From the NCBI RefSeq assembly GCF_006384255.1, contig NZ_VCED01000001.1, positions 362,152 through 426,151 of the forward strand: a stretch of 64,000 bases of DNA, read 5' to 3'. The translations under genes were made by a program, and so were the position numbers. The notes under the pieces are model-generated. The model had not been told where the DNA came from. It did no database searches and saw only the letters and a list, made by a program, of their open reading frames with translations. This DNA comes from Haemophilus seminalis. Its GTDB lineage: Bacteria > Pseudomonadota > Gammaproteobacteria > Enterobacterales > Pasteurellaceae. Below, one piece after another: positions 54,999 through 64,000 of this stretch. Position 1 is the first letter of the stretch. Each line of letters opens with the position of its first letter.

Positions 54999-55616
54999 AT
55001 GTTAGCTGTAAATAATCTTTGTATAGAACGCAATGGTAGAGCGATTATTCAAGATTTGAGTTTTACCTTGGAAGGTCAAAAACGCCTTTTCGTACAAGGG
55101 GAAATTGGATCAGGAAAAACCACTTTACTGCTTGCTTTGTTGGGATTTGTTCCTGTAACCAAAGGGGAAATTAAACTATTTGGCCAAGTTTGTCGTGAAG
55201 AAAAGGATTTTGCGCCGTTTCGTGGCACGATTGGAATTTGCTTTCAAAATGCCGATGATCAACTTTTTGGCCCAACAGTGTTGGATGATATTGCCTTTGG
55301 ACCATTAAACCAAAACATGTCTAGAGAGCAGGCGTATCATATTGCAGAGCAGCAATTAGAACGTCTTGGTATCACACGTTTAAAAGATCGTATGGTGCAT
55401 ACCTTATCTGGTGGTGAGAAAAATTTCACCGCACTTGCAGGTGTCTTAGCGATGCAGCCAAAAATCTTATTATTAGATGAACCCACCAATGGATTAGATC
55501 GAAAAAACACTGAAAAATTGACCGCACTTTTACGTGAACTTTCCTTACCCATTTTGATTTCATCCCATCATCATGGATTTATTAACGAATTAGCCACAGA
55601 AATTATCAGTTTATGA
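54999..55616 (+). CDS. nikO: nickel ECF transporter ATPase NikO (CbiO family)
   Basis: 205 residues from MLAVNNLCIERNG. Walker A GEIGSGKTT, Q-loop FQNADDQLFG, signature LSGGEKN, Walker B ILLLDEPTNGLD, H-loop SSHHHG. Powers nickel import. USS cores occur in the coding region. Ends the operon; terminator at 55670. Confidence 0.92.
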   Translation: MLAVNNLCIERNGRAIIQDLSFTLEGQKRLFVQGEIGSGKTTLLLALLGFVPVTKGEIKLFGQVCREEKDFAPFRGTIGICFQNADDQLFGPTVLDDIAFGPLNQNMSREQAYHIAEQQLERLGITRLKDRMVHTLSGGEKNFTALAGVLAMQPKILLLDEPTNGLDRKNTEKLTALLRELSLPILISSHHHGFINELATEIISL

Positions 55617-55669
55617 TCTTCATCAAAAAGCCGAATTTTGATTGTGCTATGCTTGTTGCAAATTTGTTG

Positions 55670-55697
55670 ACAAAGCTCAGGGCTTTGAGTTTTTTAG
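55670..55697 (+). terminator. terminator after nikO
   Basis: CAAAGC-TCAGG-GCTTTG then AGTTTTTT. Lies between nikO and hypB; the hyp genes may have a promoter after it or rely on readthrough. Confidence 0.55.
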
Positions 55698-55763
55698 ACC
55701 TTATTTCTATGGAAAGTCAGTTTGAAAACTCAGCCCAAATAAGCACATTAAAACGGAGGATTT

Positions 55764-56573
55764 ATGTGTACAACCTGTGGCTGCGGACATCCAGAGCAAG
55801 TCCGTATTGGTGAATTGCCTCATACACATGATGATCAAGGAAGTCATCAATCAGGTACGCCAAATTTTTCACATTCAGCATTTCATTTCAATAAACCAGT
55901 CGATGCAGACGATACTCAAAAACGTTTGTTAAAAATTGAACAAGATGTTCTCGGAAAAAATAATCAACTCGCGGACCAAAACCGAGCATTCTTTACTAAA
56001 CAACATATTTTAGCTTTAAATCTTGTATCGAGTCCGGGTTCAGGCAAAACCACCCTTTTAACGACGACGCTAAATGCCCTCAAAAATGACCGCACTTGTT
56101 ATGTCATTGAAGGCGATCAACAAACTGAAAATGATGCAGATCGTATTCGTGCTACTGGTGTGCCAGCTATTCAAGTAAATACAGGCAAAGGTTGTCATTT
56201 AGATGCACAAATGATTAGTGAAGCTATGGTGAAATTAAGACCACAAGCTGACAGCATTATGTTTATCGAAAATGTAGGAAATCTCGTTTGTCCATCTGAA
56301 TTTGATCTTGGTGAAAAAGCGAAAGTAGTGATTTTATCAGTGACAGAAGGCGAAGATAAACCGCTTAAATACCCGCATATGTTTGCCGCATCAAGTTTAA
56401 TGATTTTAAATAAAGTGGATTTATTACCTTATTTGAAATTTGATGTAGAACAATGTATTGCCAATGCAAAACGTGTGAATCCAAATATTGAAGTGATTCA
56501 ACTTTCTGCTACCACTGAACAAGGTCTTAGCGAGTGGTTAAATTGGCTAGAACAACAACGTAAACAAGGATAA
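55764..56573 (+). CDS. hypB: hydrogenase nickel insertion GTPase HypB
   Basis: 269 residues. The N-terminal [12 protein letters not shown] is the CxxCGC metal motif, followed by a short His-containing linker. G-domain: SSPGSGKTT (P-loop, ~90), [31 protein letters not shown]. Inserts Ni2+ into the large subunit of [NiFe]-hydrogenase together with HypA. GGAGGATTT precedes the ATG. Directly follows the nickel importer. Confidence 0.95.
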   Translation: MCTTCGCGHPEQVRIGELPHTHDDQGSHQSGTPNFSHSAFHFNKPVDADDTQKRLLKIEQDVLGKNNQLADQNRAFFTKQHILALNLVSSPGSGKTTLLTTTLNALKNDRTCYVIEGDQQTENDADRIRATGVPAIQVNTGKGCHLDAQMISEAMVKLRPQADSIMFIENVGNLVCPSEFDLGEKAKVVILSVTEGEDKPLKYPHMFAASSLMILNKVDLLPYLKFDVEQCIANAKRVNPNIEVIQLSATTEQGLSEWLNWLEQQRKQG

Positions 56574-56576
56574 TCG

Positions 56577-57689
56577 ATGCGATTTGTTGATGAATTTCGC
56601 GATCCTGAACTTGCCCGTAGTTTAGTGGCGCAACTTGAAAAATTGATGGAAAAAATGCCGCACTTTACGGCGCAGAATCCGTTGTATTTAATGGAAGTAT
56701 GTGGCGGGCATACCCATACGATTTTTAAATTTGGATTGGATCGGCTATTGCCAAAAAGTATTGAATTTATTCATGGTCCGGGGTGCCCAGTCTGTGTGCT
56801 TCCGATGGGGCGTATTGATGTTTGTATTGAAATTGCGCTCAAACCAGATGTCATTTTCTGTACTTTTGGAGATGCAATGCGGGTGAAAGGTCGCAAAGGT
56901 TCGCTCTTAGAAGCAAAAGCGAAAGGCGCAGATGTTCGCATTGTGTATTCACCTTTGGATGCATTGAATATTGCACAAAATAATCCGAATAAAAAAGTCG
57001 TCTTTTTTTCCTTAGGATTTGAAACGACAATGCCGAGTACAGCAGTGACGCTTCAGCAAGCCAAAAAACTAGGAACAAAAAATTTCTGGATTGTTTGCCA
57101 AAACATCACCATTATTCCAACCTTACATAGCTTGCTGGCACAAGATCAAGTCAAAATTGATGGTTTTCTTGCGCCAGGGCATGTGAGTATGGTGATTGGT
57201 TCATCGCCTTATCAAGGGATTGTCGATAAATATCACAAACCTTTTGTGATTACAGGTTTTGAACCTTTAGATATTTTGCAGGCGATTGTGATGTTAGTGC
57301 AGCAATTTGTTGATGGCCGTTGTGAAATCGAAAATCAATATAAACGTATTGTTGATGATCACGGAAATGCTATAGCCCAACGTTCAATGCAAGAAGTATT
57401 CCAGCTTAAAGCAAGCAGTGAATGGCGTGGCTTGGGGGAAATTGAACAATCAGGCGTGGAATTGACGGAGGCTTATCGTGAATTTGATGCCGAAATTTAT
57501 TTCCAAAGCCAAGCGCAAAAGGTGGCGGATGATCCCAATTCTCGTTGTGGTGATGTCTTGACTGGGCGTTGTAAACCATCTGATTGCCCATTATTTAGCA
57601 CAGGTTGTAATCCTGATAATGCTTATGGCGCATTAATGGTTTCTTCCGAAGGTGCATGTGCAGCCTATTATCAATATCGGAGAGAATAA
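56577..57689 (+). CDS. hypD: hydrogenase maturation factor HypD
   Basis: 370 residues. MEVCGGHTHTIFKFGLDRLLP, HGPGCPVCVLP and the C-terminal cysteines of RCGDVLTGRCKPSDCPLFSTGC are the conserved iron, redox and [4Fe-4S] positions. Builds the Fe(CN)2CO group with HypC, HypE and HypF. Three bp after hypB. Confidence 0.95.
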   Translation: MRFVDEFRDPELARSLVAQLEKLMEKMPHFTAQNPLYLMEVCGGHTHTIFKFGLDRLLPKSIEFIHGPGCPVCVLPMGRIDVCIEIALKPDVIFCTFGDAMRVKGRKGSLLEAKAKGADVRIVYSPLDALNIAQNNPNKKVVFFSLGFETTMPSTAVTLQQAKKLGTKNFWIVCQNITIIPTLHSLLAQDQVKIDGFLAPGHVSMVIGSSPYQGIVDKYHKPFVITGFEPLDILQAIVMLVQQFVDGRCEIENQYKRIVDDHGNAIAQRSMQEVFQLKASSEWRGLGEIEQSGVELTEAYREFDAEIYFQSQAQKVADDPNSRCGDVLTGRCKPSDCPLFSTGCNPDNAYGALMVSSEGACAAYYQYRRE

Positions 57690-57690
57690 A

Positions 57691-58704
57691 ATGAGTGAAT
57701 TTATTACTATGGCGCACGGCAATGGCGGTGCAGCCATGCAAAAATTGATTCAAGATTATTTTGTTGAAGCCTTTGCTAATCCTATTTTGGCGCAAGGGGA
57801 AGATCAGGCAAGAATTCCATTAACCGAATTAGCAAAGCAAGGCGAAACACTGTCATTTAGCACGGATAGTTTTGTCATTGATCCCATTTTTTTCCCTGGT
57901 GGTAACATCGGGAAATTAGCAGTGTGCGGCACGGCAAATGATGTGGCGGTGTGCGGGGCGATACCAAAATATTTATCCTGTGGCTTTATTTTGGAAGAAG
58001 GATTGCCACTTGCGGATCTTAAAGCAATTATTCAATCAATGGCAGAAACCGCAAAAGCGGCAGGCATTCAGGTTGTTACTGGCGATACAAAAGTGGTACA
58101 GAAAGGGGCTGTGGATAAGATTTTTATCAATACCAGTGGAATTGGTGTTATTCCTCAAAATTTGGATTGGGGCGTTCATAAAATTCAAGCAGGAGATAAA
58201 ATCATTGTGAGTGGCACCATTGGGGATCATGGCGCAACAATCTTAAATTTACGTGAAAAATTGGGAATCCAAACGGATCTTCACAGTGATTGTGCGGTGC
58301 TTTATCCACTAATTGAAAATTTACGCGGAGTAGATGGTGTGAAAGCAGTTCGAGATGCGACCCGTGGTGGTGTCAATGCTGTTTTGCATGAATTTGCACA
58401 GGCGCAACAGCTAGGCATGAATATTGATGAACAAGCCTTGCCAATTCGCCAAGAAGTGCGGGGAATTTGTGAATTACTTGGTCTTGAAGCATTAAACTTC
58501 GCGAATGAAGGGAAATTGGTTATTGTTGCCTCCGCTGAAAAAACACCAGAAATTTTGACCGCACTTCGTCGTCATCCATTAGGTGAAAATGCGGCTGTGA
58601 TTGGTGAAGTGACAACCGATAAAAAAGTGCGTTTAGTGGGCATTTTTGGACAAAGTCGATTATTAGATTTACCAACAAATGAACCTCTACCGAGAATTTG
58701 TTAG
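57691..58704 (+). CDS. hypE: hydrogenase maturation dehydratase HypE
   Basis: 337 residues from MSEFITMAHGNGGAAM; GGAGAG precedes this ATG, one bp after hypD. PurM-like fold with the C-terminal PRIC, whose Cys is the site converted to thiocyanate. hypC, hypA and hypF are not next to these genes and must be elsewhere if the pathway works. Confidence 0.95.
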   Translation: MSEFITMAHGNGGAAMQKLIQDYFVEAFANPILAQGEDQARIPLTELAKQGETLSFSTDSFVIDPIFFPGGNIGKLAVCGTANDVAVCGAIPKYLSCGFILEEGLPLADLKAIIQSMAETAKAAGIQVVTGDTKVVQKGAVDKIFINTSGIGVIPQNLDWGVHKIQAGDKIIVSGTIGDHGATILNLREKLGIQTDLHSDCAVLYPLIENLRGVDGVKAVRDATRGGVNAVLHEFAQAQQLGMNIDEQALPIRQEVRGICELLGLEALNFANEGKLVIVASAEKTPEILTALRRHPLGENAAVIGEVTTDKKVRLVGIFGQSRLLDLPTNEPLPRIC

Positions 58705-58816
58705 TAATGAGATAAAATGCCCCGCAACTAACTCGCAACTAAAATGTTGAATAGTTAAATCAAGGGCGGAGTTCTGTAATCTATAGAGCTTTGTCCTGAC
58801 TTCTTTTCCTCATAAA

Positions 58817-58871
58817 ACTCCCCTAAAACTCCCCTAAAACTCCCCTAAAACTCCCCTAAAACTCCCCTAAA
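58817..58871. repeat. five tandem copies of an 11-bp unit
   Basis: ACTCCCCTAAA repeated five times without interruption, then ACTCACC. Lies about 105 bp upstream of the adhesin promoter -35. Eleven bp is not a codon multiple and the array is not in a gene. Confidence 0.95.
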
Positions 58872-58977
58872 ACTCACCGCACTTTTGCTTGTTTCTTGCG
58901 TAAAAAAAGCAAACGTTTGCCCTCATTTCTCATTACACTTGATAAATGTAAATTATCGTAAAGATTGTATTTTTAAA

Positions 58978-59005
58978 TTGAATTTCATGACTAAATCTGT
59001 ATAAT
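58978..59005 (+). promoter_or_regulatory. autotransporter promoter
   Basis: TTGAAT (58978-58983), 16-bp spacer, TATAAT (59000-59005), about 85 bp before the ATG. Confidence 0.6.
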
Positions 59006-59089
59006 TTTTCCACTTTATTTACGCCCAAGTTTTTTTATTAATTGAATAAGAGATTAAGGGTATTTTTGAACATCGTTAGAGAGACATTT

Positions 59090-62000
59090 ATGAATAAAAT
59101 CTTCCGTATCGTTTGGAGCCAAGCAACTCAATCTTGGGTGGTTGTTTCAGAATTAACCAAAGCACATAAAAAACAAAGTTCATCAAATGCACAAAAAAGT
59201 GCGGTCAAATTTTCAGGCAATTTTATTAAATCTTCAGCTATCGCCTTGACGCTATTAAGTGGCCATTCGGCTTATGCAGCTGTTGCAGCGAATCCAGCCG
59301 GTGAAGGTTCTGATAACAATGTTGCTGTGGGTCAAGAATCTAAGGCTACTCAGATCAATGCAGTAGCGGTAGGTAGAAAAGCACAAGCCACAGGAGATAG
59401 TGCAATTGCCCTAGGTTTTCAATCTAAATCTACTGGTAACTGGTCAGTTGCTATTGGGTTAGATACTAATGCAAGTAATAAGCAAGCAGTGGCAGTAGGT
59501 TCTAAAAGTCAAGCAACTGGTGAGAATTCCATTGCTATCGGTAATGCTGCAAAGGCATCGAATGAATCTAGTGTTGCCTTAGGTAGTAGTGTAGAATCAA
59601 CGAATAAATACACCACAGCGGTCGGCGGAAAAGCTTTTGCGACTCAAGAAGGAGCTACAGCTTTAGGATATGGGGCTAGAGCTACTGCTACAAATACAAT
59701 TGCTATAGGTAATTTAGCGAAAGCAGAAAAAGTAGGAGTCATAGCATTAGGCTCGACAGCAGCTGCAACTGGAGACGATACAGTAGCAATCGGTAACTCA
59801 GCAACTGCCAAAAAAATGGGGATATCATTCTTGGTAAGGACGCAAAAAGCCGCGACCAAGGTAATGGACGTAGTATTGCTATCGGTCAAAGGGCAACTGC
59901 GGGTAGCAGTAGAAGTAACTTCGAGACAAATGATCAAAGTACAGGACTACGAGCTGATGACGGTAGTGTGGCTATTGGTACGAATGCCTATACAGGACTT
60001 AATAAAAATAGTACTGCCGTTAACAATTCAGTCGCACTCGGTGCCGGCGCGGGTGTAGGCTATCGCTCTGTGGATACTGATGGAAAACCTCTTGGCGTTG
60101 GTACGGATGCGGATGATAACGATACGGTGTTGGTGAAAGCTTTTGGAGGTACTACCAGCACATTAGATTATTTTAAAAATGCAGGAGCTGCCAGCCAGGA
60201 TAAATTCTTCTCATTCCAAGGCGTAGATATTAATGAAGGTACAGCTTTAGGTCGTAATACCCGTGCTATGGGTGACCAATCGGTAGCCATTGGTGCGCAA
60301 TCTGTAGCAGGTCAAGGCTCTATCGTTATCGGTGGTAATGATATTCAAGCCTATGACGGAAAGAAATATTTTAAAGCTGCGGACCCGAATAGTGCAGATG
60401 CCAGAAGTGTTAATGATTTTAATGCGGCAGTCACTCCAGGTACAGGAAAAAGGAACCCAACAGATAAAACAGAGTCGGAGCTTACTATTTCTGAAAAATA
60501 TAAGGAACTAGTAGGCGCAGGATTAGATCGTTCCTATCGTGCTAGCTACGGTCAAGATGGGTCTACGGTTATCGGTATGCAGGCCCACTCTACTACTCCA
60601 TTAGGCGTGGCGATTGGTACAAACTCTATCGTTAGAAAAGGTGCCTTTGGTGCGACAGCCATTGGTTCCGGCGCGTCTATCTTGGCAAATGCGGAGGCAG
60701 CGGTCGCTATCGGTATGGGCGCGGAAGCTCAGGGTAATTATGCCGTAGCTACCGGTACGGCTGCTCGTGCTAAAGAATCTGCGGTAGCTGCTGGTTATCA
60801 AGCAAATGCTGACAAATCTGCGGTAGCTGTCGGTGATCATTCTAATGCGACAACTTCTTCTGTTGCAGTCGGTCAGTTAGCACAAGCAACGAAAGAGGCA
60901 GATATTGCAGTTGGTCAAGGCGCGAAAGCATCAGGTGAACAAGGTGCGATTGCCATGGGCTTGGGCACACAGGCGCAAGGTGACTCCTCTATTATGATTG
61001 GTGGCTCGGAAATCAATAAAGTCGCTGCACAAACTGTGAAGTATCAAAAAGAGAAAAAAGATGCGCAAGGTCGTGCGGTCATCAAATCCACTAAAAAAAC
61101 AGAGACCATAGGTGGAGAACAAATAGAACGTACTATTCGATCCGTAGAAATGGAAGATGCATCAGGTTCGATTCAAAATGCCTATATGGAATTAACGAAC
61201 GGACGAACACTTGATACAGCGAGATTGGATTATTCATTAGCAGCTAATAAAAATGGCCATGGTTCTATTTCCATGGGGATTCATTCCTTATCTACTGGTG
61301 ATTTAGGTACGGCTATTGGTACTGGGGCACGTGTTACCAAATTAGGTGGCGTAGCATTAGGTACTGGTGCAATTTCTGAATTACAAAACGGTGTCGCTAT
61401 TGGTACTGGTTCAAGAGCAGATGAAAACTCTAAAGGTACTCGTCAAACAGATATTTCCTATGATGAAGAAGGTCATATCGTTCCATTTGACAGTAAAAAG
61501 GTAGCTTATACATTCTATTGGGCAGGTGGCACGAATACTTCCGAAGGTGACGTAGTATCCTTTGGTACACCAGGGGCAGAACGTCAGTTGAAAAACGTTG
61601 CAGCGGGTCGTATTGCGGATGATTCCACAGATGCTATCAACGGTTCTCAGTTGAACTCCGTTACCAAACGTATGTCTAGTGGTTGGGCTGTAGAAGCTGA
61701 AAAAGATCACGGTAGTTCTGGGGTGTTGAAACTAAAAGGTACTGAAGCAACAGGACAAAGTGTCAACTACGCAACTGATGGTAAAAGTTCTACAAAAGGA
61801 GAGATTGGGACAGCCACAGGTCATGTAGATAAAGTTCGTCTTAACGATGAAGTAAAAATCCGTGTAGGCGATAACTTGGTATTAAATCAAGAAAATGCGA
61901 CTAGAGATGCCTATGAAGATCCTGATAACCCTAATCGTAAAACAGGGACTCATGTTACTTCTAAATTCACATATTCTTTGAATCCAGTATTAAGTAACTT

Positions 62001-64000
62001 GACTAGTGCAGAGTTTAAAGGCACAGATGCAAATGCGCCGACCACCAAGCTGACTAATGAAGGTGTAACCATTACTCCAGAAACTTCTACAGGTAAGAAT
62101 CCGATTTCATTAACTCAAAACGGTTTAAACAATGGTGGCAATGCGATTTCTAATGTGGCAGGTAATTTACCGAGCACTAAAAATAATGATGCTGCTGCAA
62201 CAGACCCAAGTAATGCGACTAAATCTCAAGATGCCCCAACTTTAGGAAATACTGCAAATCAGGTAAATCCGACGAATGCAGCGACTGTATCTGATGTGTT
62301 GAATGCTGGTTGGAATATACAAGGTGATGGTACAGCTGTAGACTTCGTAAAACCATATGATACGGTTAACTTCATCAAAGGCGATGGCACATCTGTTACT
62401 GTGGAAAGCAAAGATGGTAAAACATCCACTGTAAAATACAGCGTAAACCTTGGCGATGGACTAGAAAAAGATAGTAACAATAATATTACTGTAAAAGCAA
62501 CAGACAAATCTTTAACAGTAGATACTAACGGCGTTAAGGTTAACCCAGCTGATAAATCCTTAGAAGTAACTGATGCTGGTTTAAAGGTTAAAGCTGGAGA
62601 CAAAACCTTAACTACCGATGAAAAGGGTTTAAAAGTAAATACTGGTGACATCGAATCTGTTACTACTGGTGCTAACCCTGGTACTGTGAAAGTAAAAGAT
62701 GCTGACGCGGGCAAAATTGCTACGGTAGATTCTGTGGTAAGTGCTGTGAATAGTGCGGCTTTCACATTGAAAGCAAGTGCTAACGGTGGTACAAGAAACA
62801 CAGGAAGTAGTGTTACTGAGACTGGTGAATCCATTAAAGCGGGCAGCACTGTAGAAATGATTGCTGGTAAAAACCTAGATGTAAAACATGATACAAGCGG
62901 TAAAATTACATTCGCTACAGTAGATAATCCATCTTTCAGCACTGTACAAGTAGGTGGCGACCAAGGTCCTAAACTAAATAAATCTGATGCGGGAGACCTT
63001 AAAGTATCTGGTTCTAATGGAACAGACCCAGTAAAAATTACGAATGTAGAAGCTGGAGACGTTAGTGCTACGTCTACGGATGCTATTAATGGTAGCCAAT
63101 TCCATGGACTTGCTAAAAACAAAATTAAATTAGCAGGTAAAAATGGAGATGCAGCAGCAACTGAAACGACAGATCAAACGCTAGACCAAAAAGATGGTAT
63201 TAAGTTTACGATTAAATCTAGCGATGGAACCTTGTTAGACGTAACTGCATCTGGAGATACCATCACATTAACTCCAAAAACTGGCAAGATTACGACAGGT
63301 ACAGATGGAGTGCCAACAGCTAATATAACTGGTGGTAAATTAGTGACTGCTGATGAAGTAGTAAAAGCCTTAACAGAAATGGGGTGGAAAGCAACAGCAG
63401 ATCAAGAAGGTACTGGTACAGTAGAAGGTAAGGCTGAAGAGTTAATCAAAGCGGGCAATAAGGTGACGTTCAAAGCAGGTAATAACCTTGCAGTAAAACA
63501 AGCAGGCCAAGACTTTATCTATTCCTTAAACCCAGTATTAAGTGGCTTAACAAGTGCTGAATTTAAAAACCAAGCTGGTGACAAGACTGTAATCAACAGT
63601 GATGGTGTGACAATTACACCTGTCACTACTGGTAAACAACCAGTATCCTTAACTAATAATGGCTTAAACAACGGTGGCAATGCGATTACCGACGTAGCTG
63701 GCAACCTTGACGGTGCGAAAACAGGTACAAATGCGCCGACAACTTCAGCAACAAAACCGACATTGGGAACTGCAGCTAATGAAGTTAACTCTAATAATGC
63801 TGCAACTGTAGGCGATGTATTGAACGCGGGCTGGAACTTGCAAGGAAATAACGCGGCAAAAGATTTTGTTACCGCTTATGACACCGTTAACTTTATTGAC
63901 GGCGAAGGTACGAGTGTATCTGTTGAAAATACAGACAATAAAACCAGCAAAATCAAATACAGTGTAAACCTTGGCGATGGTTTAGAAAAAACCAACGACA
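59090..64000 (+). pseudogene. trimeric autotransporter adhesin (Hia/Hsf/Cha-like), frameshifted, runs off the window
   Basis: Starts MNKIFRIVWSQATQSWVVVSE, an extended signal peptide region (ESPR), with signal peptide ending near SAYAA. YadA-like head repeats (AVGRKAQATGDSAIALG and similar) follow. After about 240 codons the frame breaks at an A7 tract (59810-59816) and stops at 60058; adding one A restores a frame that I find open to 64000, with more head repeats, a neck (DAINGSQL near 61.64 kb), Trp-ring-like and KAGNKVTFKAGNN repeat domains. The anchor is beyond the window. Whether the break is mutation, phase variation or a sequencing error cannot be told. Confidence 0.85.
59810..59816 (+). 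repeat. A7 homopolymer at the adhesin frameshift
   Basis: ACTGCC-A7-TGGGG. With eight A the text reads ATAKKNGDIILGKDAKSR, continuing the head repeat; with seven it goes out of frame. Short but slippage-prone. Confidence 0.75.

Larger units (their letters stand above)
58705..59089. other. intergenic region between hypE and the second autotransporter
   Basis: 385 bp with no ORF supported. It holds a degenerate terminator-like hairpin (58762-58798, similar to the one at 39681), the 11-bp tandem repeat array, one USS (58876-58885) and a promoter at 58978. Confidence 0.7.

Noticed and set aside
55613..55813. 66-codon ORF between nikO and hypB
   Set aside because: It runs through the nikO terminator and overlaps the hypB start in another frame; no ribosome-binding site and no protein-like pattern.
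58817..58871. CRISPR array
   Set aside because: Units are 11 bp and contiguous with no spacers; no cas genes in the window. It is a tandem repeat.

Overview
The window reads as a chromosome segment of a Haemophilus species of the H. influenzae / H. haemolyticus group. The Pasteurellaceae DNA-uptake core AAGTGCGGT/ACCGCACTT occurs throughout, often as the two arms of terminators, and the housekeeping genes (purA, lysC, pgi, alr, dnaB, pyk, the nimR-nik nickel locus) fit that genus. Assignment to species is inference. The hypBDE hydrogenase-maturation genes, which I do not associate with H. influenzae Rd, lean towards H. haemolyticus or a relative.

Positions 1 to about 36.4 kb hold most of a lambdoid-regulated prophage with a contractile tail; its left end, where the integrase should be, lies outside. 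Left to right: a leftward early operon (DUF2303 protein, a small protein, a structured boxA-bearing leader) from promoter PL; a DinD-like BRO protein; a CI/LexA-type repressor; divergent PR with Cro-like, YmfL-like, antirepressor, O-like (with an internal iteron origin) and P-like genes; a Dam-family methylase, DUF1367, YbcO-like and RusA proteins and a Q-like antiterminator. Next come the late promoter pR', its terminator tR', a phage tRNA-Trp, lysis genes (holin, GH19 endolysin, overlapping spanins), terminases, portal, a MuF protein fused to an apparent ADP-ribosyltransferase, capsid, connectors, sheath, tube, frameshifted tail chaperones, tape measure, baseplate and fibre genes. Two accessory blocks interrupt the baseplate operon. 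One holds higBA (27.5-28.1 kb). The other (29.2-31.7 kb) holds two unknown small genes, a FinO/ProQ-domain RNA chaperone flanked by two related hairpin RNAs, and a C4-type antisense RNA whose two segments are complementary to the ribosome-binding region of the following antirepressor gene.

Next to the prophage right end, 36.8-39.65 kb is a headless C-terminal part of a Hia/Hsf-like trimeric autotransporter. Then follow purA and lysC (leftward), a tRNA cluster (Met, Leu, two identical Gln), pgi, alr, dnaB, pyk (leftward), tRNA-Val, zapG-like, a RidA-family gene, YwiC-like and Sel1-repeat genes, and the nickel locus: MerR-type nimR divergent from nikKLMQO through a promoter with a 19-bp spacer. 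hypB-hypD-hypE follow directly, so nickel uptake and hydrogenase maturation are adjacent. The window ends inside a second large trimeric autotransporter gene, preceded by five 11-bp tandem repeats and carrying a frameshift at an A7 tract.
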